Origin: Alphaproteobacteria bacterium
GTDB lineage: Bacteria; Pseudomonadota; Alphaproteobacteria; Rhodospirillales; WMHbin7
Direction of reading: 5' to 3'
DNA length: 64,000 nt
Assembly: GCA_015231795.1 (NCBI GenBank)
Contig: JADGAX010000003.1
Coordinates: 62,001 to 126,000, forward strand
Both the position numbers and the translations under genes were made by a program. Within the stretch, counting starts at the first letter, position 1. Every line of letters starts with the position of its first letter. Positions 54,455-63,002 of the stretch are shown one piece after another. The notes under the pieces were generated by a model. It had not been told where the DNA came from and made no database searches. It saw only the letters and a list, made by a program, of their open reading frames with translations.

Positions 54455-55702
54455 ATGGCCAAACAGATGCCCAAGACGCCCCTTCTTGACCAATTGGAAA
54501 GCGGCCCCTGGCCCAGCTTCGTGACTGGTCTGAAGAGACTGGCGAAGTCGGACACCCGCTATGCCGACATGATGAAGGATTTGCTGGGTCAGCTCGAACA
54601 TTCCTACGAAACCCGCAAGGGCTATTGGAAGGGCGGCACGGTCGGCGTGTTCGGTTACGGCGCGGGCGTCATTCCCCGCTTCTCCGAAGTCGCCGAGAAA
54701 TATCCCGAATCCAAGGAATTCCACACCATCCGCATCATGCCGCCCGCCGGCATGCACTACACCACCGACCTGTTGCGCAAGCTGTGCGACGTTTGGGAGC
54801 GTCATGGCTCGGGCCTGATCGCCTTCCACGGCCAGTCGGGCGACATCATGTTCCAGGGTTCGACCACCGAGAACATTCAGCCCGCCTTCGACGAGCTGAA
54901 CGAAATGGGCTTCGATCTGGGCGGCGCTGGCGCCGGCGTGCGCACTTCGGTCTCTTGCGTGGGCGCTGCCCGCTGCGAGCAAAGCTGCTTTGACGAGGCC
55001 AAGGCGCTGCGCATGACCATCAATTCGATGGTCGACGACATGCATCGCCCCTCGCTGCCCTACAAGTTCAAGGTCAAGTTCGCTGGCTGCGCCAACGACT
55101 GCGCCAACGCCATTCACCGCGCCGACATGGCCGTGATCGGCACCTGGAAGGACGACATTCAGGTCGACCAGAAGGCCTTCCAGCAGATCGTGAAGGAGCG
55201 CGGCCGCAAGGAGATCATCGATCAGGTGGTCCGCATGTGCCCGACGCAGGCGCTGTCGCTGAACGACGACGACACTTTGGACGTCGACAACAAAAGCTGC
55301 GTCCGCTGCATGCACTGCATCAACGTCTGCACCAAGGCGCTGAAGCCCGGCAAGGAACGCGGCGCCGCCATTCTGGTGGGCGGAAAGCGCACCTTGAAGG
55401 TTGGCGATCTGATGGGCACGGTGATCGTTCCCTTCATGCCGCTGAACACCGAGGAAGACTTCGAGGGTTTTGTCGAGCTGGCTCGCAACGCGCTGGAATT
55501 CTTCGCCGAAAACGCTCTCGAACACGAGCGCACCGGCGAAATGATCGAGCGCATCGGCCTGTCCAACTATTTGGAAGGCTTGGGGTTGGACCTCGATCTG
55601 AACATGATCGCCGCTCCTCGCTCCAACTCCTACGTCCGCATGGACGGCTGGGACGAGGAAGTGAAGAAGTGGAACGCCCGACACAAGTCGGCCGCCGAGT
55701 AA
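54455..55702 (+). CDS. dsrA: Dissimilatory (reverse) sulfite reductase alpha subunit
   Basis: The 415-residue protein is the alpha subunit of siroheme sulfite reductase. It has the siroheme/4Fe-4S cysteines in SCVGAARCEQSC and FAGCANDCANA, and an inserted ferredoxin domain with CVRCMHCINVC. With dsrL, dsrEFH and dsrC alongside, it works in the oxidative direction, from sulfur to sulfite. The ATG at 54455 has GGAGG five bases upstream; two earlier ATGs (54434, 54440) are less well placed. It is the first gene of the dsr operon. Confidence 0.97.
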   Translation: MAKQMPKTPLLDQLESGPWPSFVTGLKRLAKSDTRYADMMKDLLGQLEHSYETRKGYWKGGTVGVFGYGAGVIPRFSEVAEKYPESKEFHTIRIMPPAGMHYTTDLLRKLCDVWERHGSGLIAFHGQSGDIMFQGSTTENIQPAFDELNEMGFDLGGAGAGVRTSVSCVGAARCEQSCFDEAKALRMTINSMVDDMHRPSLPYKFKVKFAGCANDCANAIHRADMAVIGTWKDDIQVDQKAFQQIVKERGRKEIIDQVVRMCPTQALSLNDDDTLDVDNKSCVRCMHCINVCTKALKPGKERGAAILVGGKRTLKVGDLMGTVIVPFMPLNTEEDFEGFVELARNALEFFAENALEHERTGEMIERIGLSNYLEGLGLDLDLNMIAAPRSNSYVRMDGWDEEVKKWNARHKSAAE

Positions 55703-55740
55703 GTTAGACAACGAGATAGATAGAGAGACCGGAGGAATCC

Positions 55741-56811
55741 ATGGCTGAGCCCCGTCGTCCAATTGAAAGCGGCGTTCCCGACCCGATGCCGTTCATGCAT
55801 CCCTTGATGCGCAAAAACTATGGCCACTGGTCGTGGCACGATCGTCCGCGTCCGGGCGTTCTGCATCACGTCGCCGAATCGGGCGACGAGATCTGGACCG
55901 TCAAGGCTGGCACCCAGCGCCAGATGGACGTGTTCACCGTGCGCACCCTGTGCGACATCGCCGACAAGTTCGCCGAAGGCCACGTCCGCTTCACCGTGCG
56001 CTCGAACATCGAGTTCATGGTTTCCAAGAAGGACATGGTCGATCCCCTGATCAAGGCGCTGAACGACGCGGGCTTCCCGGTCGGCGGCACCGGCAATTCG
56101 GTGTCGATGATTTCGCACACCCAGGGCTGGCTGCATTGCGACATTCCGGGCACCGACGCCTCGGGCGTCGTCAAGTCGCTGATGGACGAACTGTACGAAG
56201 AGTTCACCAACGAGCGCATGCCCAACCGCGTGAAGATCACGACCTCTTGCTGCCAGATCAATTGCGGCGGCCAGGGCGACATCGCGATCAACATCCAGCA
56301 CACCAAGCCGCCCAAGATCAATCACGATCTGGTCAGCTTGCAGTGCGAGCGCCCCGCCGTGGTGGCGCGTTGCCCGGTGGCGGCCATTCGCCCCGCCATG
56401 GTCAACGGCAAGCCTTCGCTGGAAGTCGACGAGAAGAAGTGCGTTTGCTGCGGCGCCTGCTTCCCGCCTTGCCCGCCCATGCAGATCAACGATCCCGAAC
56501 ATTCGAAGATCGCCGTTTGGGTTGGCGGCAAGCATTCCTCCACCCGCTCGCGTCCCACCTTCCACAAGCTGGTGGCGGCGGGCCTTCCCAACAACGCGCC
56601 GCGTTGGCCGGAAGTCGCCGAGACGGTGAAGAACATCCTGCGCGCCTATCAAAAGGATGCAAGGGCTTGGGAGCGCGTTGGCGAGTGGATCGACCGCATC
56701 GGCTGGCCGCGCTTCTTCGAACTGACCGGCCTGCCCTTCACCAAGTACCATCTGGAAACCTGGCGTGGCGGGCGTGCAAGCCTGAACGCTTCGGCCCATT
56801 TGCACTTCTAG
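55741..56811 (+). CDS. dsrB: Dissimilatory (reverse) sulfite reductase beta subunit
   Basis: The 356-residue beta subunit has TTSCCQINCGGQGD, the cysteine pattern of the siroheme site, and a ferredoxin domain with CVCCGACFPPCPP. It forms the alpha2-beta2 enzyme with DsrA. GGAGG lies upstream. It is 38 bases after dsrA. Confidence 0.97.
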   Translation: MAEPRRPIESGVPDPMPFMHPLMRKNYGHWSWHDRPRPGVLHHVAESGDEIWTVKAGTQRQMDVFTVRTLCDIADKFAEGHVRFTVRSNIEFMVSKKDMVDPLIKALNDAGFPVGGTGNSVSMISHTQGWLHCDIPGTDASGVVKSLMDELYEEFTNERMPNRVKITTSCCQINCGGQGDIAINIQHTKPPKINHDLVSLQCERPAVVARCPVAAIRPAMVNGKPSLEVDEKKCVCCGACFPPCPPMQINDPEHSKIAVWVGGKHSSTRSRPTFHKLVAAGLPNNAPRWPEVAETVKNILRAYQKDARAWERVGEWIDRIGWPRFFELTGLPFTKYHLETWRGGRASLNASAHLHF

Positions 56812-56823
56812 TCGGGGGCGGGA

Positions 56824-57183
56824 ATGAAGTTCGCCATTCTTGTCAACGAAGGCCCGTTCAACCATCAGGCCTCGGACTCGGCCTACCAGTTCGCCAAGGC
56901 GGCGCTCGCCAAGGGACACCAGATTTTCCGGGTGTTCTTCTATTACGACGGCGTCTACAACGCGAGCAAGCTGTCCGAGCCGCCCACCGACGACCGCAAT
57001 GTCGTCGCCAATTGGGGCAAACTGGCCGAAGAGCATAAGCTGGATCTCGTCGTCTGCGTTGCCGCGGCGCTTCGCCGCGGCATCAAGGACGAGAACCTGG
57101 CACCGGGATTTCGCATCTCGGGCCTGGGCCAGTTGATCGAGGCCGGCATCCAGGCCGACCGTTTGGTCACCTTCGGCGACTAA
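56824..57183 (+). CDS. dsrE: Sulfur transfer protein DsrE
   Basis: The 119-residue protein is the persulfide-carrying subunit of the DsrEFH hexamer. The active-site Cys78 (DLVVCVAAALRRGI) is present; this cysteine is required for sulfur transfer to DsrC in Allochromatium. It starts 12 bases after dsrB and is followed by dsrF. Confidence 0.95.
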   Translation: MKFAILVNEGPFNHQASDSAYQFAKAALAKGHQIFRVFFYYDGVYNASKLSEPPTDDRNVVANWGKLAEEHKLDLVVCVAAALRRGIKDENLAPGFRISGLGQLIEAGIQADRLVTFGD

Positions 57184-57194
57184 GGGAGGGCAAG

Positions 57195-57578
57195 ATGGAA
57201 GAAGAAATGGAAGCCGGCGTCGTCAAGAAGTTCATGTATGTGAACCGCAAGCAGCCCTATGGCACGGTCTATGCGCTTGAAGTGCTGGAAATGGTGCTGA
57301 TCTCGGCCGCCTTCGATCAAGACGTGCATCTGGTCTTCACCGACGACGGCGTGCTTCAGCTGAAGAAGGGCATGGATACCGCCGCCATCGGCATGAAGAA
57401 CTTTTCGAAGACCTATCGCGCGCTTGAGGGTTACGACATCGAGAAGCTCTATGTCGATCAGGAATCCTTGGACGAGCGCGGCTTGTCCGAAGACGACCTG
57501 TTGGTCGATGTCCAGGTCGTCAGCCGCGCCGAAATGGCCAAGCTGATGGACGACATGGACGTCATCCTGACGGCTTAA
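57195..57578 (+). CDS. dsrF: DsrF, subunit of DsrEFH
   Basis: The 127-residue protein has the DsrE/F fold, starting VKKFMYVNRKQPYGTVYALEVLEM. It has no catalytic cysteine, as is normal for DsrF. It lies between dsrE and dsrH and completes the sulfur-relay hexamer. Confidence 0.94.
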   Translation: MEEEMEAGVVKKFMYVNRKQPYGTVYALEVLEMVLISAAFDQDVHLVFTDDGVLQLKKGMDTAAIGMKNFSKTYRALEGYDIEKLYVDQESLDERGLSEDDLLVDVQVVSRAEMAKLMDDMDVILTA

Positions 57579-57595
57579 TGAGAAGGAATGAGAGC

Positions 57596-57904
57596 ATGAG
57601 CCTTCTGCACACCGTATCCAAGTCGCCCTTCGAGCGGACGAATTTGCAAAGCTGCCTGCAGCTGGCCGCGCCCGGATCGGCCATTCTTTTGTATGAAGAC
57701 GCCGTGATCGGCGCGATGCAGGGCACGGCGTTGGCCGACCTTGTCGCAGGCGCCGCCAAAAGCTGCAAGCTGCACGTGCTGGGACCCGATCTGGCCGCGC
57801 GCGGTCTGGACGCCGCCAAGGTGCTTCCCGGCATTGCGGTCGTTGATTACGCAGGTTTCGTCGATCTGGCCGAACAGGCCTCGGCGGTTCAGGCGTGGTG
57901 CTGA
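57596..57904 (+). CDS. dsrH: DsrH, subunit of DsrEFH
   Basis: The 102-residue protein starts MSLLHTVSKSPFERTNLQSC, with a conserved Cys at about residue 20, and ends VQAWC. The ATG at 57596 matches the family start. An earlier ATG at 57578 overlaps the dsrF stop (TAATG) and could add six residues. DsrH is a TusB-like subunit of the DsrEFH complex. Confidence 0.94.
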   Translation: MSLLHTVSKSPFERTNLQSCLQLAAPGSAILLYEDAVIGAMQGTALADLVAGAAKSCKLHVLGPDLAARGLDAAKVLPGIAVVDYAGFVDLAEQASAVQAWC

Positions 57905-57943
57905 TTTAGAACTAAGAACCAGGACTTAGAGGAGAAAGATAAG

Positions 57944-58276
57944 ATGGCTTACACTGCGGACGGCAAGACGGTCGAAGCTGACGAAGAAGGCTACCTCGTC
58001 AACATCAACGAGTGGAGCGAGGGACTGGCGGGTGAAATCGCCAAGGCCGAGCAGATCAACATGACGCCCGAGCATTGGGAAGTCGTGAACTTCCTGCGCG
58101 AGTACTACAACGAATACCAGATCGCTCCGGCGATCCGCGTGCTGACCAAGGCGATCACCAAGAAGCTGGGCGCCGACAAGGCCAGCAACAAGTACCTGTA
58201 CGAACTGTTCCCGTACGGTCCCGCCAAGCAGGCGTGCAAAATCGCCGGTCTGCCGAAGCCCACGGGCTGCGTCTGA
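57944..58276 (+). CDS. dsrC: Sulfur carrier DsrC
   Basis: The 110-residue protein has the C-terminal arm with both redox cysteines, Cys98 (QACKIAGLP) and the penultimate Cys109 (TGCV). These mark true DsrC, not TusE-like relatives. It takes persulfide from DsrEFH and delivers it to DsrAB, and cycles with DsrK. GGAGAAAG lies before the ATG. A strong hairpin follows. Confidence 0.97.
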   Translation: MAYTADGKTVEADEEGYLVNINEWSEGLAGEIAKAEQINMTPEHWEVVNFLREYYNEYQIAPAIRVLTKAITKKLGADKASNKYLYELFPYGPAKQACKIAGLPKPTGCV

Positions 58277-58300
58277 TCCTGGCTTTGGCGCAATGAAATG

Positions 58301-58334
58301 CCGGAGGGGGCGGGCGATGAATCCTCCCCCCCGG
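58301..58334 (+). promoter_or_regulatory. GC-rich hairpin between dsrC and dsrM
   Basis: CCGG-A-GGGGG (58301-58310) pairs with CCCCC-CCGG (58326-58334), giving nine base pairs with one bulged A and a 15-nt loop. No T-run follows, so it is not a classical terminator. It could stabilise the upstream mRNA or partly stop transcription, giving more dsrC than dsrM. Confidence 0.55.
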
Positions 58335-58366
58335 TTCTGGGATGGAATGGGTAAGGGAAGGCCGGC

Positions 58367-59095
58367 ATGACGGGCTTGAGCGTATTCTATGCTGCTCTGT
58401 TGTACGTGTCCGCCGCCGTTTTGGTGGCGGGGCTGGCGTTCAAGATTCGCCAGTACTGGACGACGCCTGCGCCGTTGAAGATCGCGGTGACGCCGGCGCC
58501 GACGACACAAGCTGGCGCCTATGTGCGCGTGGCGCGCGAAGCCGCCCTGTTCGAAAGTCTGTTCTATTCCAATCGCTGGCTGTGGATTTTCGCCATGGCC
58601 TTCCATGCGGGGCTGGCCCTGGTCCTGGTCCGTCATCTGCGCTATTTCATCAATCCGGTGCCCGACCTGCTGGCCTTGATCCAGCCGCTTGGCGTCTATG
58701 GCGGCATGGCGATGGTTGGGGGATTGCTGGTGCTGCTGCTTCGCCGCTTCGTCATCGACCGCGTGCGCTACATCACGCGTCCTTCTGACGTCCTGATGCT
58801 GTTGCTGCTGATCGGCATCGGCGTTTCCGGCTTCGGCATGAAATTCCTGCATCACACCGATGTTGTGGCGGTCAAGGCCTTCATCATGGGGCTTTACGTG
58901 TTCGACATCCGCGAACTGCCCGCCGAGCCGCCGCTGCTGGCCCATCTGTTCATGGTTGCGCTTCTGATGATCGTGTTTCCCTTCTCGAAGCTGCTGCATG
59001 TGCCGGGCGTTTTCTTCAGCCCCACCCGCAATCAGGCCGATGACCCGCGCGAGAAGCGCCATCTGGCGGCCTGGGCCGCCAAGTTGGAGGGCTAG
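58367..59095 (+). CDS. dsrM: DsrM, membrane cytochrome b subunit of DsrMKJOP
   Basis: The 242-residue protein has about six hydrophobic segments and His residues in membrane helices (FHAGLALVLVRHLRYF, KFLHHTDVV) suited to two b hemes, as in NarI-like proteins. It takes part in electron exchange with the quinone pool. It lies four bases before dsrK. Confidence 0.93.
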   Translation: MTGLSVFYAALLYVSAAVLVAGLAFKIRQYWTTPAPLKIAVTPAPTTQAGAYVRVAREAALFESLFYSNRWLWIFAMAFHAGLALVLVRHLRYFINPVPDLLALIQPLGVYGGMAMVGGLLVLLLRRFVIDRVRYITRPSDVLMLLLLIGIGVSGFGMKFLHHTDVVAVKAFIMGLYVFDIRELPAEPPLLAHLFMVALLMIVFPFSKLLHVPGVFFSPTRNQADDPREKRHLAAWAAKLEG

Positions 59096-59098
59096 GTC

Positions 59099-60595
59099 AT
59101 GGCGAAGGTTCCGTACACAGTTCCCGCCCTTGATGATCTGCCCACCGTTCCGCGCATCAAGCCGGGGGCGATGAGCGAGCTGAAGTCCTATGTCGCTGTG
59201 GCGGCGCATCAGGAGCCTTTGGGCTTCCCGGGCGAATTGGTCGAGAATTGGGAACAGGCCGCCGTCGCCAAGATGGGCGAGTTGCTGGGCAAGTATAAAA
59301 GCCTGCGCGTCTATCTGGACATGTGCGTCAAATGCGGCGCCTGCACCGACAAATGCCACTATTTCCTGGGTTCGGGCGACCCGAAAAACATGCCGGTGGC
59401 GCGCCAGGATCTGATGCGCGACATCTATCGCTATTATTTCACGCCCACGGGCAAGGTTTTGGGTTCGCTGGTCGGCGCCAAGCCTTGGACCAAGGAACGC
59501 CTGGACGACTGGTACAATTACTTCCACCAGTGTTCGCAGTGCCGCCGCTGTTCGCTGTTCTGCCCCTATGGCATCGACACCGCCGAAATCTCGATGGCGG
59601 CCCGCGAGATCATGGACTCGATCGGCCTTGGCCAGAAATACTGCAATGAGATCATCGGCAAGGTTCACAAGATCGGCAACAATCTGGGCCTGCCCGAACC
59701 GGCGCTGGTGAATACGCTGGAAGGCCTCGAGGAAGACGTGCTGGACGCCACGGGCCATGCCGTCAAGTTCCCGCTGGACGTCGAAGGCGCCGAGGTTTTG
59801 TTCGTGACGCCATCGGCCGATTTCTTCGCCGAGCCGCATGTCGACGGGTTGATCGGCTACGCCAAGGTCTTCCATCAGATGGGACTTAGCTGGACGATGT
59901 CCAGCTACGCCTCGGAAGCCGGCAATTTCGGCATGTTCATCGGCAATTACGAGCAGATGCGCAAAATCGCCATGCGCATCCGCGAGGCGGCCATCCAGCT
60001 CAAGGTCAAGCGCATCGTGTTCGGAGAATGCGGCCATGCTTGGCGCGTGGCTTACGCCTTCCTGAATTCGCTGGCCGGTCCGTTCGACTTCCTTGATCCG
60101 CGCTATCCCGTGCCGCAGCACATCATGGAATTGACGCGCGGCGCCATCTTGAGCGGCGCCATCAAGCTCGATTCCTCGGCCAACGCCGACAAGGTGGTTA
60201 CCGTGCATGACTCGTGCAACATCGCGCGCGCCACCCGCATGGGACCTGAACCCGGCTCTCAGTTCGAATATCCGCGTTTCGTGCTGCAGGCGGCCTGCCC
60301 GAAATTCGTCGACATGCATCCCGACGCCACCCGCGAACGCACCTTCTGTTGCGGCGGCGGCGGCGGCCTGTTGACCGACGAGTTGATCGACATCCGCATC
60401 AAGGGTGCCAAGCCCCGCGTGGAAGCCCTGCGCGACGTCGTCGAACAGCATGGCGTGACGCATATGGCCTCGATGTGCGCCATCTGCAAAAGCCAGTTCA
60501 CCAAGGTCCTGCCCTATTACGGTTACGAAATGGGCATGGTCCAAAGCGTACATCAGTTGGTAAGCAACGCCATCCTACTGGGCGGTAATTCTTAA
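59099..60595 (+). CDS. dsrK: DsrK, iron-sulfur catalytic subunit
   Basis: The 498-residue protein has two 4Fe-4S motifs (CVKCGACTDKCHYF and CSQCRRCSLFCPYG) and the CCG-type C-terminal motifs HDSCNIAR and CCGGGGGG for a non-cubane cluster, similar to HdrD. It is thought to reduce or oxidise the DsrC trisulfide/disulfide on the cytoplasmic face of the membrane, in complex with DsrM. Confidence 0.96.
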   Translation: MAKVPYTVPALDDLPTVPRIKPGAMSELKSYVAVAAHQEPLGFPGELVENWEQAAVAKMGELLGKYKSLRVYLDMCVKCGACTDKCHYFLGSGDPKNMPVARQDLMRDIYRYYFTPTGKVLGSLVGAKPWTKERLDDWYNYFHQCSQCRRCSLFCPYGIDTAEISMAAREIMDSIGLGQKYCNEIIGKVHKIGNNLGLPEPALVNTLEGLEEDVLDATGHAVKFPLDVEGAEVLFVTPSADFFAEPHVDGLIGYAKVFHQMGLSWTMSSYASEAGNFGMFIGNYEQMRKIAMRIREAAIQLKVKRIVFGECGHAWRVAYAFLNSLAGPFDFLDPRYPVPQHIMELTRGAILSGAIKLDSSANADKVVTVHDSCNIARATRMGPEPGSQFEYPRFVLQAACPKFVDMHPDATRERTFCCGGGGGLLTDELIDIRIKGAKPRVEALRDVVEQHGVTHMASMCAICKSQFTKVLPYYGYEMGMVQSVHQLVSNAILLGGNS

Positions 60596-60610
60596 GGTAA
60601 GGAAGCGACC

Positions 60611-62557
60611 ATGAACCATGTGAATGTGGAAAAAGAGCAACTCACTTTCCGCCGCTTCAAGGAAGGCGAAGACCGTTGGTCCGATCTGCAGGAGGCCATT
60701 TTCCAGGCTGGCTGGTCGCACAAATGTCCGACCTATGTTCATCGCGCGCCGCCTTGCCAGGCGAGCTGCCCCTCGGGCCACGACATTCGCGGCTGGCTGG
60801 ATATTGTGCGTGGCGTCGACAAGCCCCCGGCGGGCATGTCCATGCAGGAATACGCCTTCCACAAGATGACGATGTCCAACCCGTTCCCCGCCGTGATGGG
60901 TCGCGTTTGCCCGGCTCCTTGCGAAGACGGCTGCAATAGGAACGAGGTCGAGGATCACGTCGGCATCAATTCCGTCGAACATTACATCGGCAATTGGGCG
61001 CTCGAGAACAAGCTGGCCTTCCCGAAGCCCGAGAAGGAAACCGGTAAGAAGATCGCCGTCATCGGCGGCGGCCCGGCTGGCCTGTCGGCGGCCTATCAGC
61101 TGCGCAAGATGGGCCATACGGTCACCATCTATGACGATCGCGCCGAATTGGGCGGCATGATGCGCTATGGCATTCCCGGCTACCGCACGCCGCGCGATGT
61201 GCTGGATGGCGAGATCAAGCGCATTCTGGATCTGGGCGTGGCCACCAAGATGAATTGCCGCGTCGGCCGCGACGTGCAGTTGGCCGACCTGGAAAAGAAC
61301 AACGACGCCATCTTCTGGGCCATCGGCACGCATGCCGGTCGCGGCCTGCCGGTTCCCGGCGCCGACGCTCCCAACTGCATTTCGGGCGTCGCCTTCCTGC
61401 GCGCCTTCAACGAAGGCCGCCTTAAGTTCGTGACTGGCCGCATCGTCGTGGTCGGCGGCGGCGACACGTCGATCGACGTCGCTTCGGTGGCGCGCCGCTT
61501 GGGCCACATCACCCAGGTTCACGACAAGGACCGCGTCGAGCACGTCGTGCTGGGCCAGACCGCGCATGACGTGGCGACGGCGGCGACCCGCGAGGGCGCC
61601 AACGTCACCCTGACGTCGCTGTTCCCGGTGGAAAAGATGTTCGCCGCCGAGCGCGAAGTGGAAGACGCCAAGCGCGAAGGCGTGGAAATCAAGGGCGGCA
61701 TCATGCCGCTCGAGGTTCTGAAAGACGCCAACGGGCGCGCCCGCGCGCTCAAGATGTGCAAATGCACCATGGACGGCATGACGCCGGTTCCGCAAGGCGG
61801 CACCGAATTCGAGATCGAGTGCGATCTGATCGTGTCCGCCATCGGCCAGAAGGGCGACATGGAAGGCCTGGAAGCCATGGACAATGGCAAGGGCTTCATC
61901 AACGCCGACAAGCATTTCAAGGTGCCCGGCAAGGACAAGCATTTCGTGGGCGGCGACATCGTGCGCCCGCATCTCTTGACCACCGCCATCGGCCACGGCT
62001 GGATCGCTTCGGAAAGCATCAACACCTTCTTGAAGGGCGAAGAGTTCGGCAAGCGTCCCAAGGTCGACGTCCATCATTTCAACCTGATCGACGTGTTGCG
62101 CAACATGGGCCGCGAGCCTGAGAAATTCGTCACCAAGGAAGGCGAGCGCGGCACCAGCGAGGCCAATTTTGCCATTCACAACTACGAAGACCGCTCGACC
62201 AAGGAAGTGGTGCCTTCGGACGAGTTGTTCCTGGGCCATTTCCCCTACACGCAGCGCAACAAGCGTTCGGAAGTTCATATCTCGGCCGATCAGGTGATCG
62301 GCAATTTCGACGAGCGTCTGAAAACGCTGACCGATGCCGAAGTGGTGGCCGAGGCCAAGCGCTGCATGAGCTGCGGCCTGTGCTTCGAATGCGACAACTG
62401 CTTGGTCTTCTGTCCGCAGACGGCCGTGCAGCGTACGCCCAAGGCCGAGCGTGGCTTGGGCCGCTACGTCTACACCGAATATTCCAAGTGCATCGGCTGC
62501 CATATCTGCATGGATGTTTGCCCGACCGGCTACATCCAGATGGGTCTGGGAGAGTAA
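60611..62557 (+). CDS. dsrL: DsrL, FAD/Fe-S oxidoreductase
   Basis: The 648-residue protein resembles the small subunit of glutamate synthase. It has N-terminal cysteine clusters (CQASCPSGHDI and CPAPCEDGC), FAD-binding GGGPAGLSAAY and NAD(P)H-binding VGGGDTSIDVASVA. C-terminal ferredoxin motifs are CMSCGLCFECDNCLVFC and CIGCHICMDVCPTG. DsrL couples NAD(P)(H) to DsrAB and is a marker of the oxidative pathway. It starts 16 bases after dsrK. Confidence 0.96.
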   Translation: MNHVNVEKEQLTFRRFKEGEDRWSDLQEAIFQAGWSHKCPTYVHRAPPCQASCPSGHDIRGWLDIVRGVDKPPAGMSMQEYAFHKMTMSNPFPAVMGRVCPAPCEDGCNRNEVEDHVGINSVEHYIGNWALENKLAFPKPEKETGKKIAVIGGGPAGLSAAYQLRKMGHTVTIYDDRAELGGMMRYGIPGYRTPRDVLDGEIKRILDLGVATKMNCRVGRDVQLADLEKNNDAIFWAIGTHAGRGLPVPGADAPNCISGVAFLRAFNEGRLKFVTGRIVVVGGGDTSIDVASVARRLGHITQVHDKDRVEHVVLGQTAHDVATAATREGANVTLTSLFPVEKMFAAEREVEDAKREGVEIKGGIMPLEVLKDANGRARALKMCKCTMDGMTPVPQGGTEFEIECDLIVSAIGQKGDMEGLEAMDNGKGFINADKHFKVPGKDKHFVGGDIVRPHLLTTAIGHGWIASESINTFLKGEEFGKRPKVDVHHFNLIDVLRNMGREPEKFVTKEGERGTSEANFAIHNYEDRSTKEVVPSDELFLGHFPYTQRNKRSEVHISADQVIGNFDERLKTLTDAEVVAEAKRCMSCGLCFECDNCLVFCPQTAVQRTPKAERGLGRYVYTEYSKCIGCHICMDVCPTGYIQMGLGE

Positions 62558-62558
62558 G

Positions 62559-63002
62559 ATGCGGCTTCTGGCGGCGTTTCTTCTGGTTCTGACGCTGGGC
62601 GTGGCGGCTGCGCCTTCGCTGGCAGGGCCGCCCGAAGTGCCGAAGGCCAAGGGCGAGAAATGCTTGGCCGAGCCTGCCGACATGCGCCGCAACCACATGT
62701 CGATGCTGCTGCATCGGCGCGACGCCACCATGCATCAGGGAATTCGGGCCAGCAACAACGGCCTGAAGGCCTGTCTGGATTGCCATGCGGTCAGCAATGC
62801 CGAAGGCCAGCCGGTGGGCATCGACAACGACAAGCATTTCTGCCGCGTCTGCCACGATTACGCTGCCGTGCAGGTCGATTGCTTCGACTGTCACAATTCG
62901 CGCCCGGAAGCCAAAAAGGCGGCGGTCGAGCCGGTTGCCGACGTCATGCCGCCCGAAGCCGCGGAATCGCAGCCGGCGGCGCAGCCTGAGGGGGCGAAAT
63001 GA
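62559..63002 (+). CDS. dsrJ: DsrJ, periplasmic triheme cytochrome c
   Basis: The 147-residue protein has an N-terminal signal or anchor (about 1-22) and three CxxCH heme sites: CLDCH, CRVCH and CFDCH. A further Cys35 in EKCLAEP may be a heme ligand, like the Cys ligand known in Allochromatium DsrJ. The C-terminus is Pro/Ala/Glu-rich. The stop overlaps the dsrO start (ATGA). The ATG at 62559 starts one base after the dsrL stop. Confidence 0.95.
   Translation: MRLLAAFLLVLTLGVAAAPSLAGPPEVPKAKGEKCLAEPADMRRNHMSMLLHRRDATMHQGIRASNNGLKACLDCHAVSNAEGQPVGIDNDKHFCRVCHDYAAVQVDCFDCHNSRPEAKKAAVEPVADVMPPEAAESQPAAQPEGAK

Noticed and set aside
57926-60553. 875-residue open frame opposite dsrC, dsrM and dsrK
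   Set aside because: It is an antisense shadow of well-conserved genes, His- and Ala-rich as expected from the reverse reading of GC-rich codons, with no recognisable domain.
60575-62731. 718-residue open frame opposite dsrL
   Set aside because: It is an antisense frame fully covering dsrL, with shadow-type composition and no domain.
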